A stretch of 19,864 nt of DNA from Methanomassiliicoccaceae archaeon (GCA_016282555.1 JAEEKU010000116.1:1-19864), one strand, 5' to 3'. Shown: positions 1 to 7,516, counted from the first letter of the stretch. A program made the numbers and translations. Notes: generated by a model from the sequence alone, not told the origin.

Positions 1-162
1 ATGTTCTACTTCTGCTCCGGGGGAATAATTAACTTCGAAGCTCTGATCTTCATTCTCATCGTCATAGCGGGAAACGCGGCCGGGGGAATGCTCATACCCT
101 TCTGCAGGAAATACATGTACGAGGAGAAGAAAAAAGAAACTAAAACGGATGAAACAGGATAA
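1..162 (+). CDS. C-terminal fragment of a probable formate/nitrite transporter (FNT) family protein
   Basis: The reading frame is open from the first base and ends at TAA, leaving about 53 residues. The ATG at position 1 is probably an internal methionine. The visible part is one hydrophobic segment (about residues 13-34) holding the stretch AGNAAGGML, followed by a short basic and acidic tail rich in Lys and Glu. A GN-x-x-GG motif in the last membrane helix followed by an aromatic and charged end is typical of the FNT family, pentameric channels for formate, nitrite or hydrosulfide. Formate transport would fit a methanogen, but the substrate cannot be read from this fragment. The assignment rests on one helix, so another membrane protein with a GN..GG helix remains possible. 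Confidence 0.5.
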   Translation: MFYFCSGGIINFEALIFILIVIAGNAAGGMLIPFCRKYMYEEKKKETKTDETG

Positions 163-173
163 GCGCCTGCCGG

Positions 174-199
174 TTCCGGGAACGCCCGGATTCCCGGAG
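174..199. terminator. Hairpin between convergent FNT and NADAR genes
   Basis: CCGGGAA at 176-182 pairs with TTCCCGG at 191-197 around an 8-nt loop, and the flanking T/A pair extends the stem. It lies between two gene ends that face each other, so it could serve as a bidirectional 3'-end structure. There is no long T tract on either side, so the terminator role is inference. Confidence 0.35.
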
Positions 200-221
200 C
201 GCTTTCCCGGATTTGAAAAGT

Positions 222-659
222 TCAGACCGCCGCTTCGCCGGACGCGAGCTTGTCCCTGACCCTCATCAGGACCTTTCCGAGGTTGTTTTCTCCGGAACCC
301 CCGGAAACCCCCCAGTAGGTGTCTCCGCATTCGTTGTTGTAGATGAGCTCCGCGCTTCCAGTCGAAACCAGTTTCTTCGCGAGCTCCGGATGCTGAAGGA
401 ATTTCTGGGTCTGGATATCCTCCATGACGGAAATCCTGATGTCTTCCCATCCCGGTTTGGAAACCAGCTAATCGGCGTAAACTCTCACTCTGGCGGGATC
501 CAGTCCGGCGAAACGGACGGCGTCATCCCTGCTGGCGCATCTCTGGGACTGGTACGCGGCCTCGCTGTTCAGAAAATTCATGCCGTCGTACTGAACGCCG
601 GCGGGATACCACTTGTTGAGGAAAAAGTAATCTCCCCAGAATCTCTCTATTTTCTCCAT
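222..659 (-). CDS. NADAR-family (YbiA-like) N-glycosidase with one in-frame TAG, candidate pyrrolysine protein
   Basis: This is a NADAR (DUF1768/YbiA-like) domain of 145 residues if TAG is read through. The N-terminal part carries the family pattern: ERFWGDYFFLNKWYP (residues 5-19), then QYDG, then SEAAYQ (32-37), equivalent to the usual VEHAYQ with its conserved Glu. The C-terminal part carries the GW-x(4)-VM-like stretch, QKFLQHPELAKKL, and the late GDTYWGV and ENNLGKVLM motifs. Both parts share one frame, separated only by a TAG codon at 468-470 (residue 64). NADAR enzymes cleave N-glycosidic bonds; known members act on riboflavin-pathway intermediates or on ADP-ribosylated guanine. Start: the ATG at 659 begins right before the domain, and a TATA-like element lies at about 706-718. 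In-frame upstream codons up to 758 encode no recognisable NADAR sequence. The alternative is a pseudogene with a single nonsense mutation. Confidence 0.75.
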
Positions 660-705
660 GTTATCTGCCCGGGATACCCGAGTATCCGGCTTATCATCTC
701 GTATT

Positions 706-718
706 GGATATATAATCC
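706..718 (-). promoter_or_regulatory. TATA-like promoter of the NADAR gene
   Basis: The plus-strand sequence GGATATATAATCC (GGATTATATATCC on the minus strand) is A/T-rich in a G+C-rich setting. It lies about 50 nt upstream of the ATG at 659, which allows a leader of about 25 nt. No clear ribosome binding site precedes the ATG. Confidence 0.4.
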
Positions 719-795
719 TGTTTCGCGCGGGAAAATACGGAACGCGGATCAGCATCAAAATCGTAGAAAAACCCGCCCGGAGGCGGGAAAAAGTT

Positions 796-2592
796 TCAGG
801 CTTTCACGTCGCCGGAGGTCATGCAGAACAGTCCGCTGGTGACTTTGTATCCCTCGTCATACAGATTGTCTATGAATCTGTCGACGTATTCCTGGTGGAT
901 CCTGTCCGCGTATCCGTCTCCGAAGATGTCCGGATAGAACTGCTCCGCCATGTAGACCGCTTTGATGAGATCCGGAACGCTGGTGTTGAGCAGCATCAGG
1001 TGGTTGGCCGCGAGCGCGTCGGTAAGAGCGTAGGTCTTCACGTGGTTGTTCCAGGACTTCATGAAAGTGTTGTAATCGTCATCGCTTCCGGTCCAGTCGT
1101 ATCCGCCGGCGCTCACGCGTCCGCAGATCCAGTCGAAGCGGTAGTTGTAGAGCCACTCGTATCCGTCCTTGACGTACCTGTGCTCGTACCAGTCGACTCC
1201 GTTCAGAGCGCCGGCGCCGATCACCATGTTGCCGTATCCGTTGATGTTTCCGTATATGACGTTGTATCCGAAAACTCCCGCGACGACTTTCTGGGCGTCA
1301 GGATACTTAGCGTCCACTTTCTCTTTTATGTCCGAGAGAACGCGGTCGGCGAATTCCACGTACGACTGGGAGCGCTCCTCCGCTCCGAGGATGAATCCCG
1401 CAGTAAGGTAAGCGGACGAGCAGTCGGGGTTCCTGAAATCGAAACGGAGCACGTCTATTCCGGATTCCCTTATCTGCTCCTCGTTCGTAACGTATTTCTC
1501 TACGGGCATAGTGACGATCGCATCGCATTTCAGCGTCGAGAGGACTTCCATCTCGATGACGCCGGAACTCGAGAACGCGGGAATTCCCTCGGGAAGATCG
1601 CTGAAGAGCTTCTCGTCGGGAACTCCGTACACGCCGGCGAAGTCGGAAGTCTTTCCGAGGATCTTCATCGCGACGGTAGTCTCGTTCACTATGGGAACGA
1701 TCGTTTTTATCGGGAAATGGGTCCTGTCGGCTTTATCCGTGAGGAGGTTGTGGTAATAGATCTCCATTTTCTCGCCGCCGATCATTTTCCTGACCATGTC
1801 GAAATCGCTCTGATCGACTTTTCCGTCCTGGTTCGCGTCGGAATAGAGCGTCTTCGCGGCTTCGCCGCTCATGATCTTCTTCAGGCAGTAGAGATCTCCG
1901 TCGTCGAGATAATCGTCCATGTTGGCGTTTCCGTAGATCATGAGACGGCCGTCCGTGCGGACCGGCAGAAGGCTCTTGGCTTCGGAAACTTCCGCGGGTT
2001 TCGTGATCGCCTTGTATATTCCCCCGGCGAGCTCCGCTATCCCGTTGTCGGAGAGAGTCTTTCCCTTCAGATACATGTAGCTCTCGAAGAAGACGTTCCC
2101 CATGTATCCGGTGTAATAAAGGTACGTGGACGCAGTGCCCATGTTGAAGTTGTTGTAATATCCGATGGCGTCGCCGAGATTGTCCTTCTCGTAGGTTCCC
2201 ATAATGACGGAGCCCATGACGTTGTTGCCGATCTGCTTCGAATATGCGGATTTGTTCGCATCGAATCTGCTCTCGGCATCGTCTTTGCTGTCGAGCACAT
2301 AGAATTTTACGTTGTTGGTCTCCGAAGCCCTTCCGGTGGAAGCGTTGTAATAAAAGGCTTCCGCGGCGGAATCGCTCCATCCGTCGGCAAGATAAAAACT
2401 GTTCCCGAAAAATCCGCTGTATTCCGAAGAAAACGCCGCGGCGATCTCCGAAGCGTCGTCGGCCTCGAAATCGGCCGGCTCCGGATCGTCGGGAATCACG
2501 GGGCCGGGGCCGATTATGTAGCCTAGTCCCGCGATAATACCCGCTATCGCCGCTACGACAGCGACGATGATCATCATCCATTTGCCTATCAA
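796..2592 (-). CDS. Membrane-anchored ABC substrate-binding protein (iron-complex/corrinoid type) with an internal dockerin-like domain
   Basis: This 598-residue protein is predicted to lie outside the cell. Residues 5-28 form a hydrophobic signal or anchor helix without a lipobox cysteine. Residues of about 30-205 form an unrecognised Tyr- and Asn-rich domain. Residues 214-274 hold two dockerin-like segments, each an EF-hand-like calcium loop plus helix: GNANMDDYLDDGDLYCLKKI and SDANQDGKVDQSDFDMVRKM. From about 285 to the end is a BtuF/FhuD-like (class III) binding domain, recognisable from IVPIVNETTVAMKILG, the GVY segment and CDAIV. Family members capture ferric siderophores, haem or corrinoids. 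The gene is divergent from the ATPase and permease genes, so it is probably their receptor. A TTG start at 2592 is favoured because AGGTGG lies 4 nt upstream; the next ATGs (2577 and 2574) lack a site. At 598 residues it is far longer than an ordinary receptor (roughly 300-380). The ligand is unknown. Confidence 0.8.
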   Translation of the reverse strand: MIGKWMMIIVAVVAAIAGIIAGLGYIIGPGPVIPDDPEPADFEADDASEIAAAFSSEYSGFFGNSFYLADGWSDSAAEAFYYNASTGRASETNNVKFYVLDSKDDAESRFDANKSAYSKQIGNNVMGSVIMGTYEKDNLGDAIGYYNNFNMGTASTYLYYTGYMGNVFFESYMYLKGKTLSDNGIAELAGGIYKAITKPAEVSEAKSLLPVRTDGRLMIYGNANMDDYLDDGDLYCLKKIMSGEAAKTLYSDANQDGKVDQSDFDMVRKMIGGEKMEIYYHNLLTDKADRTHFPIKTIVPIVNETTVAMKILGKTSDFAGVYGVPDEKLFSDLPEGIPAFSSSGVIEMEVLSTLKCDAIVTMPVEKYVTNEEQIRESGIDVLRFDFRNPDCSSAYLTAGFILGAEERSQSYVEFADRVLSDIKEKVDAKYPDAQKVVAGVFGYNVIYGNINGYGNMVIGAGALNGVDWYEHRYVKDGYEWLYNYRFDWICGRVSAGGYDWTGSDDDYNTFMKSWNNHVKTYALTDALAANHLMLLNTSVPDLIKAVYMAEQFYPDIFGDGYADRIHQEYVDRFIDNLYDEGYKVTSGLFCMTSGDVKA

Positions 2593-2633
2593 TGAACCAC
2601 CTTTTAATTGGTTGATACAGCCAATATCCGGCC

Positions 2634-2646
2634 GGTTTATAACGTT
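2634..2646 (-). promoter_or_regulatory. TATA-like promoter of the substrate-binding protein gene
   Basis: On the minus strand AACGTTATAAACC lies about 48 nt before the TTG start, giving a short leader that contains the AGGTGG ribosome site at 2597-2602. The 132-nt gap also carries the promoter of the divergent ATPase gene, so both halves of the importer could be controlled from here. Confidence 0.45.
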
Positions 2647-2688
2647 ACCGTCACGGGATCAAGTTCTCCGCGCCGCATGGTTCCGATA

Positions 2689-2699
2689 CGTTTAATACC
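2689..2699 (+). promoter_or_regulatory. TATA-like promoter of the ATPase-permease operon
   Basis: CGTTTAATACC is centred about 31 nt upstream of the ATG at 2725, the distance expected for an archaeal promoter with a very short or absent leader. No Shine-Dalgarno sequence precedes that ATG, which fits leaderless translation. Confidence 0.4.
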
Positions 2700-2724
2700 G
2701 GGATTATTCTGCCAACTCTCATAC

Positions 2725-3504
2725 ATGCCCGTAACCGCAGATTCCGTGTCTTTCGGCTACAACAGCCGCGCTCTGATACTGGACGGAATCAGTTTCGAGT
2801 TTCAGGACGGAAAGTTCTACGCCGTTCTCGGCCCCAACGGCGTCGGGAAATCGACGTTCATCAGATGCATCAACAGGATCCTGAAACCGAAAGAGGGTTC
2901 GATCCTTATCGACGGAAAGGATGTCTCGGAGATCCCGCTCAAAGAACTGGCCAAGACCGTAGGGTACGTTCCCTACTCGGCGGGCGACTCTTTCCCCCTG
3001 ACTGTGGTGGACACCGTTCTCATGGGCCGGCATCCGCGCAGCAGGCTCGGTTCCCTCGTGAAGGATCTCGAAAAAGTCCACGAAGTCCTGGATCAGCTGG
3101 AGATTTCGGATCTGGCTCTCCGCGAATTCAGCAGCCTCAGCGCCGGGCAGCACCAGAAGGTCATGCTGGCCAGAGGCCTGGTGCAGGAGCCGGAGGTTCT
3201 CCTCCTGGACGAACCGACCTCGAATCTGGACGTCAGGCATCAGATGGAGGTCACCAAAATCCTGAGGGATCTGTGCGTCAGCAAGGGGATTACGGTGATA
3301 ATGATCTGCCACGATCTGAACATCGCGTCGAAATACGCGGACGAGCTCATTCTGATGTACGACAAGAAGATATTCGCCAGAGGAACCCCGGCGGAAGTTC
3401 TGACGCCTGACAATCTCCGCGCGGTTTACGGCGTCGAATCGACGGTAATCGAACACAACGGGCGCCCCTGCGTAATGCTGGACGACTTCATTAAACAGGA
3501 TTGA
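2725..3504 (+). CDS. ABC transporter ATP-binding protein, iron-complex/cobalamin import (BtuD/FepC type)
   Basis: This 259-residue cytoplasmic ATPase would power the importer made with the two permeases that follow. Visible motifs are Walker A GPNGVGKST (residues 36-44), signature LSAGQ (138-142), Walker B VLLLDEP (158-164), the D-loop and the H-loop histidine at 196 (CHD). The segment SFPLTVVDTVLMGRHP after the Q-loop is characteristic of the siderophore/haem/B12 subfamily. One oddity: the Q-loop glutamine expected in YVPQ is a tyrosine (YVPYSAGD, residue 84). The frame is open upstream to 2608, but the ATG at 2725 gives the normal start just before the first beta strand and has a TATA element upstream. 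The stop lies 4 nt before the next gene. Confidence 0.9.
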   Translation: MPVTADSVSFGYNSRALILDGISFEFQDGKFYAVLGPNGVGKSTFIRCINRILKPKEGSILIDGKDVSEIPLKELAKTVGYVPYSAGDSFPLTVVDTVLMGRHPRSRLGSLVKDLEKVHEVLDQLEISDLALREFSSLSAGQHQKVMLARGLVQEPEVLLLDEPTSNLDVRHQMEVTKILRDLCVSKGITVIMICHDLNIASKYADELILMYDKKIFARGTPAEVLTPDNLRAVYGVESTVIEHNGRPCVMLDDFIKQD

Positions 3505-3508
3505 AACT

Positions 3509-4594
3509 ATGCTCGCGTCCGGCAGATCCGACGATAAGCTGGTTACGGAGTACCGCGCCTACACTCTGAAAAAGATCGCCATCATATCCGGAGGAATATC
3601 TCTTCTGGCGGTGCTGGTCGGGCTTTCCGTCACCGTGGGATACCGGGACATAGGATTCTTTCAGGCGTATTCGATTATTTTCGATCACATAAGCGGAGCG
3701 GTATACGAATACCACTCGGAGGAATGGTGGGACGACTGGATAATATGCAACACGCGCCTTCCCAGAGCGATCGCCGGGATCGTCGCCGGCGCCGGGCTCG
3801 CCGTGAGCGGAGCGGTGATGCAGAGCGTCATGAAAAACCCGCTGGCCGATCCGTACACCACGGGAATATCTTCGGCGGCCGTTTTCGGAGTGACCATAGC
3901 GATGGTGCTCGGGATAACTTTCGCGGACATGCGGGGGCAGTACGCCATAGTCTTCAACGCTTTCGTGTTCGGAATGATTCCGGCGCTGGCGGTAATGGGG
4001 GTTTCGAGAATGAACTCCGTGTCTCCGGCGACGCTCATCCTCGCGGGAATAGCCATATCGTACTTCTTCAGCGCCCTGGACACGCTGGTGATGACCATGG
4101 CCACCGCGGAGGACATCAAATCCACCTTCCTGTGGCAGATAGGATCGCTGGACGGGCTCAGGTGGATGGATCTCCCGATAATGCTCGCCATAGTTTCCAT
4201 AGGATCCCTGCTCACGGGAATGCTCTCCAGAAAACTGAATATTCTTTCGGCAGGAGACGAAAGCGCGGCCGGACTGGGCCTGAACGTCTCGAGATACCGG
4301 CTTTTCTGCCTGATCCTGCTCTCCCTCATGACCGCTTCGATCATCAGCTACACCGGAATCATAGGGTTCGTCGGGCTGGTGGTGCCCCATGTCTGCCGCA
4401 TGATCCTGGGAAGCGACAACAGGTTCGTGCTGCCGGCCTGCGCCGTTCTGGGGCCCGTGGCGGTTCTGGGCGCGGACATCGTCAGCAAGACGATCTCTCC
4501 CATGGGGGAGCTGCCGATGGGAGTTATAATGTCATTCATCGGAGGGCCTCTGTTCCTTATGCTGATAATCAGACAGCGCAGGGAGGTGTGGTAA
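3509..4594 (+). CDS. ABC transporter permease, FecCD/BtuC family (first of two)
   Basis: This 361-residue polytopic membrane protein should form the channel together with the next permease. Family hallmarks are the early RLPRAIAGIVAGAGLAVSGA segment, the MKNPLADPYTTGIS segment (QxxxxNPLAxPxxLG-like), the coupling-helix region around ESAAGLGLNV, and the late GFVGLVVPHVCRMILG. The start follows the ATPase stop by 4 nt, with AGGA about 8-10 nt upstream of the ATG. The tail ends in the charged RQRREVW typical of the family. Substrate specificity (ferric chelate or corrinoid) cannot be told from the permease. A corrinoid would suit a methyl-compound-using methanogen, but that is inference. Confidence 0.88.
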   Translation: MLASGRSDDKLVTEYRAYTLKKIAIISGGISLLAVLVGLSVTVGYRDIGFFQAYSIIFDHISGAVYEYHSEEWWDDWIICNTRLPRAIAGIVAGAGLAVSGAVMQSVMKNPLADPYTTGISSAAVFGVTIAMVLGITFADMRGQYAIVFNAFVFGMIPALAVMGVSRMNSVSPATLILAGIAISYFFSALDTLVMTMATAEDIKSTFLWQIGSLDGLRWMDLPIMLAIVSIGSLLTGMLSRKLNILSAGDESAAGLGLNVSRYRLFCLILLSLMTASIISYTGIIGFVGLVVPHVCRMILGSDNRFVLPACAVLGPVAVLGADIVSKTISPMGELPMGVIMSFIGGPLFLMLIIRQRREVW

Positions 4595-4649
4595 AACGGG
4601 TACGGCGGAGGAGTTCGTAAAGAAATACCTGCTGCTGAATTCGCGCGGA

Positions 4650-5666
4650 ATGCTGTTCGCCGGGATCTGCGCCGCCCTGGTTCTGATCCTCATAGTTCTG
4701 AACGTATCCATCGGCCTGTATAAGATCGGTTTTCTGGACTCCTACAGGGTGCTGATAGATCACCTCTCCGGAGTCGTTCCCGACAATCTCCATGATATCA
4801 GAGAGGATCACATTATTTTCAACCAGAGGCTTCCCCGGGCGATAGCCGCCGCGTGCGTGGGCGCGGTTCTGGCGGTATCCGGAGCGGCGATGCAGAGCAC
4901 CCTCAAAAATCCGCTCGCGGATCCGTACACCACCGGAATCTCCTCCGGAGCCTCCTTCGGGGTGTGCATCTTCGCCGTTATGGGGATCTCCCTTCTTCCC
5001 GGATTGTCCGGAGATTACGGGATGATAGCGAACGCGTTCGTTTTCTCGCTGATCCCGGCGGCGGCGATCATCGTTTGCTCAAGAGTATTCAGCGCGTCGC
5101 CGACTTCCGTGATACTCATAGGGATCGCGGTGATGTACGTTTTCTCGGCCTGCACCACGCTTATAAAACTTTACGCCGAGCCGGAGGATCTGGAAGTGGT
5201 CTACAGATGGAGCCTGGGGAACCTGGGAAAAGCCACGTGGGACAACATAGGCTACATGGCGGCCTCCTGCGCGATAGCGGTAATTTTCATGACCGCCGCC
5301 GGCAGGCGCCTCAACATCCTGACCATGAACGACGAGAGCGTCATGTCCGTCGGGATAGATCCGAAGAAAGAGCGCGCGATCATTCTCGCCGTCGTATCTC
5401 TGTGCACGGCGCTGGCGGTATCCTTCACGGGAACGATAGGGTTCGTCGGACTGGTTATACCGCACATAATCCGCATCTTCATGGGATCGAACAATACGTT
5501 TCTCATTCCCGCGTCCGCCTTCGCCGGAGCCGTATTCCTGCTGGCGGCTGATTCCGTGGCGAAAGTCGCGGGAACGTACGATCTTCCGGTGGGAGTGATA
5601 ACCTCCATCGTCGGCGGCCCGGTGTTCCTTTACATTCTGATCAGGCAGAGGCGCAGGGCGTGGTGA
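4650..5666 (+). CDS. ABC transporter permease, FecCD/BtuC family (second of two)
   Basis: This second permease is a paralogue of the preceding one and presumably its heterodimer partner. It shows RLPRAIAAACVGAVLAVSGA, LKNPLADPYTTGISSG, DESVMSVG and GFVGLVIPHIIRIFMG. The first in-frame ATG (4650) gives 338 residues but sits directly at the first membrane helix and has no ribosome site. Upstream in the same frame are about 18 codons that read like a normal cytosolic leader (GTAEEFVKKYLLLNSRG). They begin after an ACG at 4596 that lies 8 nt downstream of a strong GGAGGT (4582-4587) inside the end of the first permease. No ATG, GTG or TTG exists in frame between the upstream stop (4566) and 4650. 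The true start may therefore be ACG at 4596 or a mutated ATG. Confidence 0.88.
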   Translation: MLFAGICAALVLILIVLNVSIGLYKIGFLDSYRVLIDHLSGVVPDNLHDIREDHIIFNQRLPRAIAAACVGAVLAVSGAAMQSTLKNPLADPYTTGISSGASFGVCIFAVMGISLLPGLSGDYGMIANAFVFSLIPAAAIIVCSRVFSASPTSVILIGIAVMYVFSACTTLIKLYAEPEDLEVVYRWSLGNLGKATWDNIGYMAASCAIAVIFMTAAGRRLNILTMNDESVMSVGIDPKKERAIILAVVSLCTALAVSFTGTIGFVGLVIPHIIRIFMGSNNTFLIPASAFAGAVFLLAADSVAKVAGTYDLPVGVITSIVGGPVFLYILIRQRRRAW

Positions 5667-5676
5667 CCGGCGGAGG

Positions 5677-5689
5677 CATAATATTAAAC
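5677..5689 (+). promoter_or_regulatory. TATA-like promoter of the GTPase gene
   Basis: CATAATATTAAAC is centred about 32 nt before the ATG at 5715, in the 48-nt gap after the permease. This spacing suggests that the GTPase gene has its own near-leaderless transcript rather than relying on the importer operon. Confidence 0.4.
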
Positions 5690-5714
5690 GGATACATCTG
5701 ATCTGTGTATCGCA

Positions 5715-7127
5715 ATGCAGAAGCTGAACACCGCGGTCTGGCGCCTGGGGTTTATCATCTCCGCAATTCCGGCCTGCTGGCTCTCGTACTATATATTCGC
5801 TTTCCTGCTCACGGTGTTCCCGTTCGAATATATCGCGGACATAAACGACGAGTATATCGGCCTGGACGGATTCTGGTTAAGATTCGTTCCGGTGGTGTTC
5901 GGGCTTCTGGGCTATCTCGTCAATATTCTGACTACTATGAGCGAAGTTTTCGAGCTGGAATCCGTTCCCCCGGATCCGGTTGAGTACCCCGTGCCGTTCC
6001 TGGGACTGAGCAAAAACCTGCTCCAGATGTTCTACACGTCCGTTATCATCGCTCTGTATATGGGTCTCTTCTGCATTCTCGCGCTGACCATCCCGTTCTG
6101 CCTTCCGGCGTTTGTGACGGCCATTCTCGGCTCTCTGTTCCTGTTCCCGGTCATGGCGGTTATCGACGCGATTTATCTGGCCGCGGCGGCTCTGGCGAAA
6201 AGATCGGACGAGCGCCAGTACGATCGCTGCACCGGGCGCTTCGTGTGCCCCGAATGCGGAAAGGAGTCCCGCCGCCCCGATTACGACGCCGGAGGAACGA
6301 TTATCTCCGGACTCCGTCCCGGCGTCAGAGGCATACACAAGATCGAGATGGAGACGGAGGAGGTGCCCTGCTGCGGATCGGACAGCGGAAGAAAGAATCT
6401 GCCTCAGTTCTGTCCGGAATGCGGAGCGTCCGTGAAAACGAGGGAGGCGAAGCCCTTCGTAATTTCCTTAGCCGGAGCGGAGTCGTCCGGAAAGACCAGT
6501 TTCGCGCTCGCGGCGACAGGGGAAATCCTCTCCGGAAGCAGTCCGGCGCACAATTATCATGCTGAACATGACGCGGCCCTTTCGGACCACGATTCAGGAT
6601 TCTGCAAGCCTACTCCCGTAACCTATTCAAAGCCGTATGTGACGGTCGTCGCAACGCCGGAGCTGGTCACGGACAGGAATCTGTACATGTTCGATATAGG
6701 CGGGGACTTCTTCTCTGGAACGACGGAAACGGATTACCAGCCCCAGTACTCCTTCAACGATGCCATAGTTTTCACGCTGGATCCGTCCTGCACGGACGCC
6801 CCCGGCAAAGCCTCGGCCGCGTATATCGGATTCATAGAGAAATACCGCAGATTCAACAGAATGGACATGTCGGAGAGGATATCCGTTCCCCTCTCCGTCG
6901 TCGCGACGCACGCGGACAGACCCGAGGCGTTCGGCGGCGAAAACGGAAAAGAACTGAGAGATCATCTGGCGGAGGAAGGATTCTTCGGCCTGGTGAACAT
7001 GATAGAGAAGGACTTCTCTTCGGTATCGTATTTTTCGTGCGTAACGAACAAACGGGACGGATCTTCGAAGGAAGTGGTGAAAGATCTGTGCGGCAGAGCC
7101 GGATCGGAACTCGCCCGGTATTTATGA
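5715..7127 (+). CDS. Membrane-anchored double-zinc-ribbon protein with TRAFAC-type GTPase domain
   Basis: This 470-residue protein has three parts. Residues of about 10-160 hold several membrane segments (roughly 10-32, 52-75, 105-128 and 130-160). Residues 176-240 hold a zinc-ribbon region with CPEC (178-181), then the family-like LRPGVRGI, CC at 219-220 and CPEC (233-236). Residues 247-470 form a P-loop domain with Walker A GAESSGKTS (254-262), a Walker B/switch-like FDIGGD (326-331) and THAD (398-401) at the place of the guanine-specifying TKxD motif. This order matches bacterial TRAFAC-clade double-zinc-ribbon GTPases, which comparative genomics links to biological-conflict and signalling systems. 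The cellular role is not established, and no partner protein is obvious next to it. The start ATG follows a TATA element by about 30 nt. Confidence 0.7.
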   Translation: MQKLNTAVWRLGFIISAIPACWLSYYIFAFLLTVFPFEYIADINDEYIGLDGFWLRFVPVVFGLLGYLVNILTTMSEVFELESVPPDPVEYPVPFLGLSKNLLQMFYTSVIIALYMGLFCILALTIPFCLPAFVTAILGSLFLFPVMAVIDAIYLAAAALAKRSDERQYDRCTGRFVCPECGKESRRPDYDAGGTIISGLRPGVRGIHKIEMETEEVPCCGSDSGRKNLPQFCPECGASVKTREAKPFVISLAGAESSGKTSFALAATGEILSGSSPAHNYHAEHDAALSDHDSGFCKPTPVTYSKPYVTVVATPELVTDRNLYMFDIGGDFFSGTTETDYQPQYSFNDAIVFTLDPSCTDAPGKASAAYIGFIEKYRRFNRMDMSERISVPLSVVATHADRPEAFGGENGKELRDHLAEEGFFGLVNMIEKDFSSVSYFSCVTNKRDGSSKEVVKDLCGRAGSELARYL

Positions 7128-7484
7128 AGTATTTATACGGATCCGTTCCTGCGGATGCGATAAACGGCGGAAATGCCCGAGTATGCTATCGGTACCGGAC
7201 ATCTGGCGGCATAACCGTCGTTCTGCATACGAAAGTATTCCGGCATGAAACAAGACCCGGATAGGCTTCACATTTCTGACAATTTCTGAAACGGGCCCCT
7301 GGAACAGAGTCCGTAACGCCGTTTCGGTTCCGTTTTCTGCAGCGGACTTTCCGGGCGGCCCCTCCGGGATACCGGGACAACCTTTCCTCCCCTGATATTG
7401 TATTAAGAACCCTCAACTGCGTCCGGCACCGCATACCGGCCGGTCCGCGCCCGGCCGCCGGAGCGATCCGGATTAGTAATTAAA
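7128..7484. other. Non-coding gap between convergent GTPase and LRR genes
   Basis: About 357 nt without a convincing gene. Short open frames on both strands here lack domains, start signals and neighbour support. The region holds a few A/T-rich spots just after the GTPase stop and a G+C-rich stretch near 7430-7470. I see no tRNA, repeat or mobile-element remnant. Confidence 0.5.
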
Positions 7485-7507
7485 GGGGCTGTACGGAATA
7501 CAGCCCC
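7485..7507 (-). terminator. Transcription terminator of the LRR gene
   Basis: GGGGCTGTA (7485-7493) and TACAGCCCC (7499-7507) form a perfect 9-bp stem with a CGGAA loop. Ten nt after the LRR stop codon on the minus strand the hairpin begins, and it is followed by TTTAATTACTAAT. The geometry is that of a hairpin-plus-U-rich terminator and is the clearest terminator in the window. Confidence 0.7.
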
Positions 7508-7516
7508 GAAACGGTT

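Noticed and set aside
658..2526. A 622-codon open frame on the plus strand
   Set aside because: It is antisense to the substrate-binding protein and reads as low-complexity Val/Glu/Arg sequence without domains; it is a shadow created by codon bias.
2608..2724. 39-residue N-terminal extension of the ATPase
   Set aside because: It covers the divergent promoter region and has no similarity to the family; the ATG at 2725 fits both the family start and the TATA spacing.
7037..7434. Short open frames on both strands after the GTPase gene
   Set aside because: They overlap the GTPase end or each other, lack start signals, and the products look like random Arg-rich sequence.
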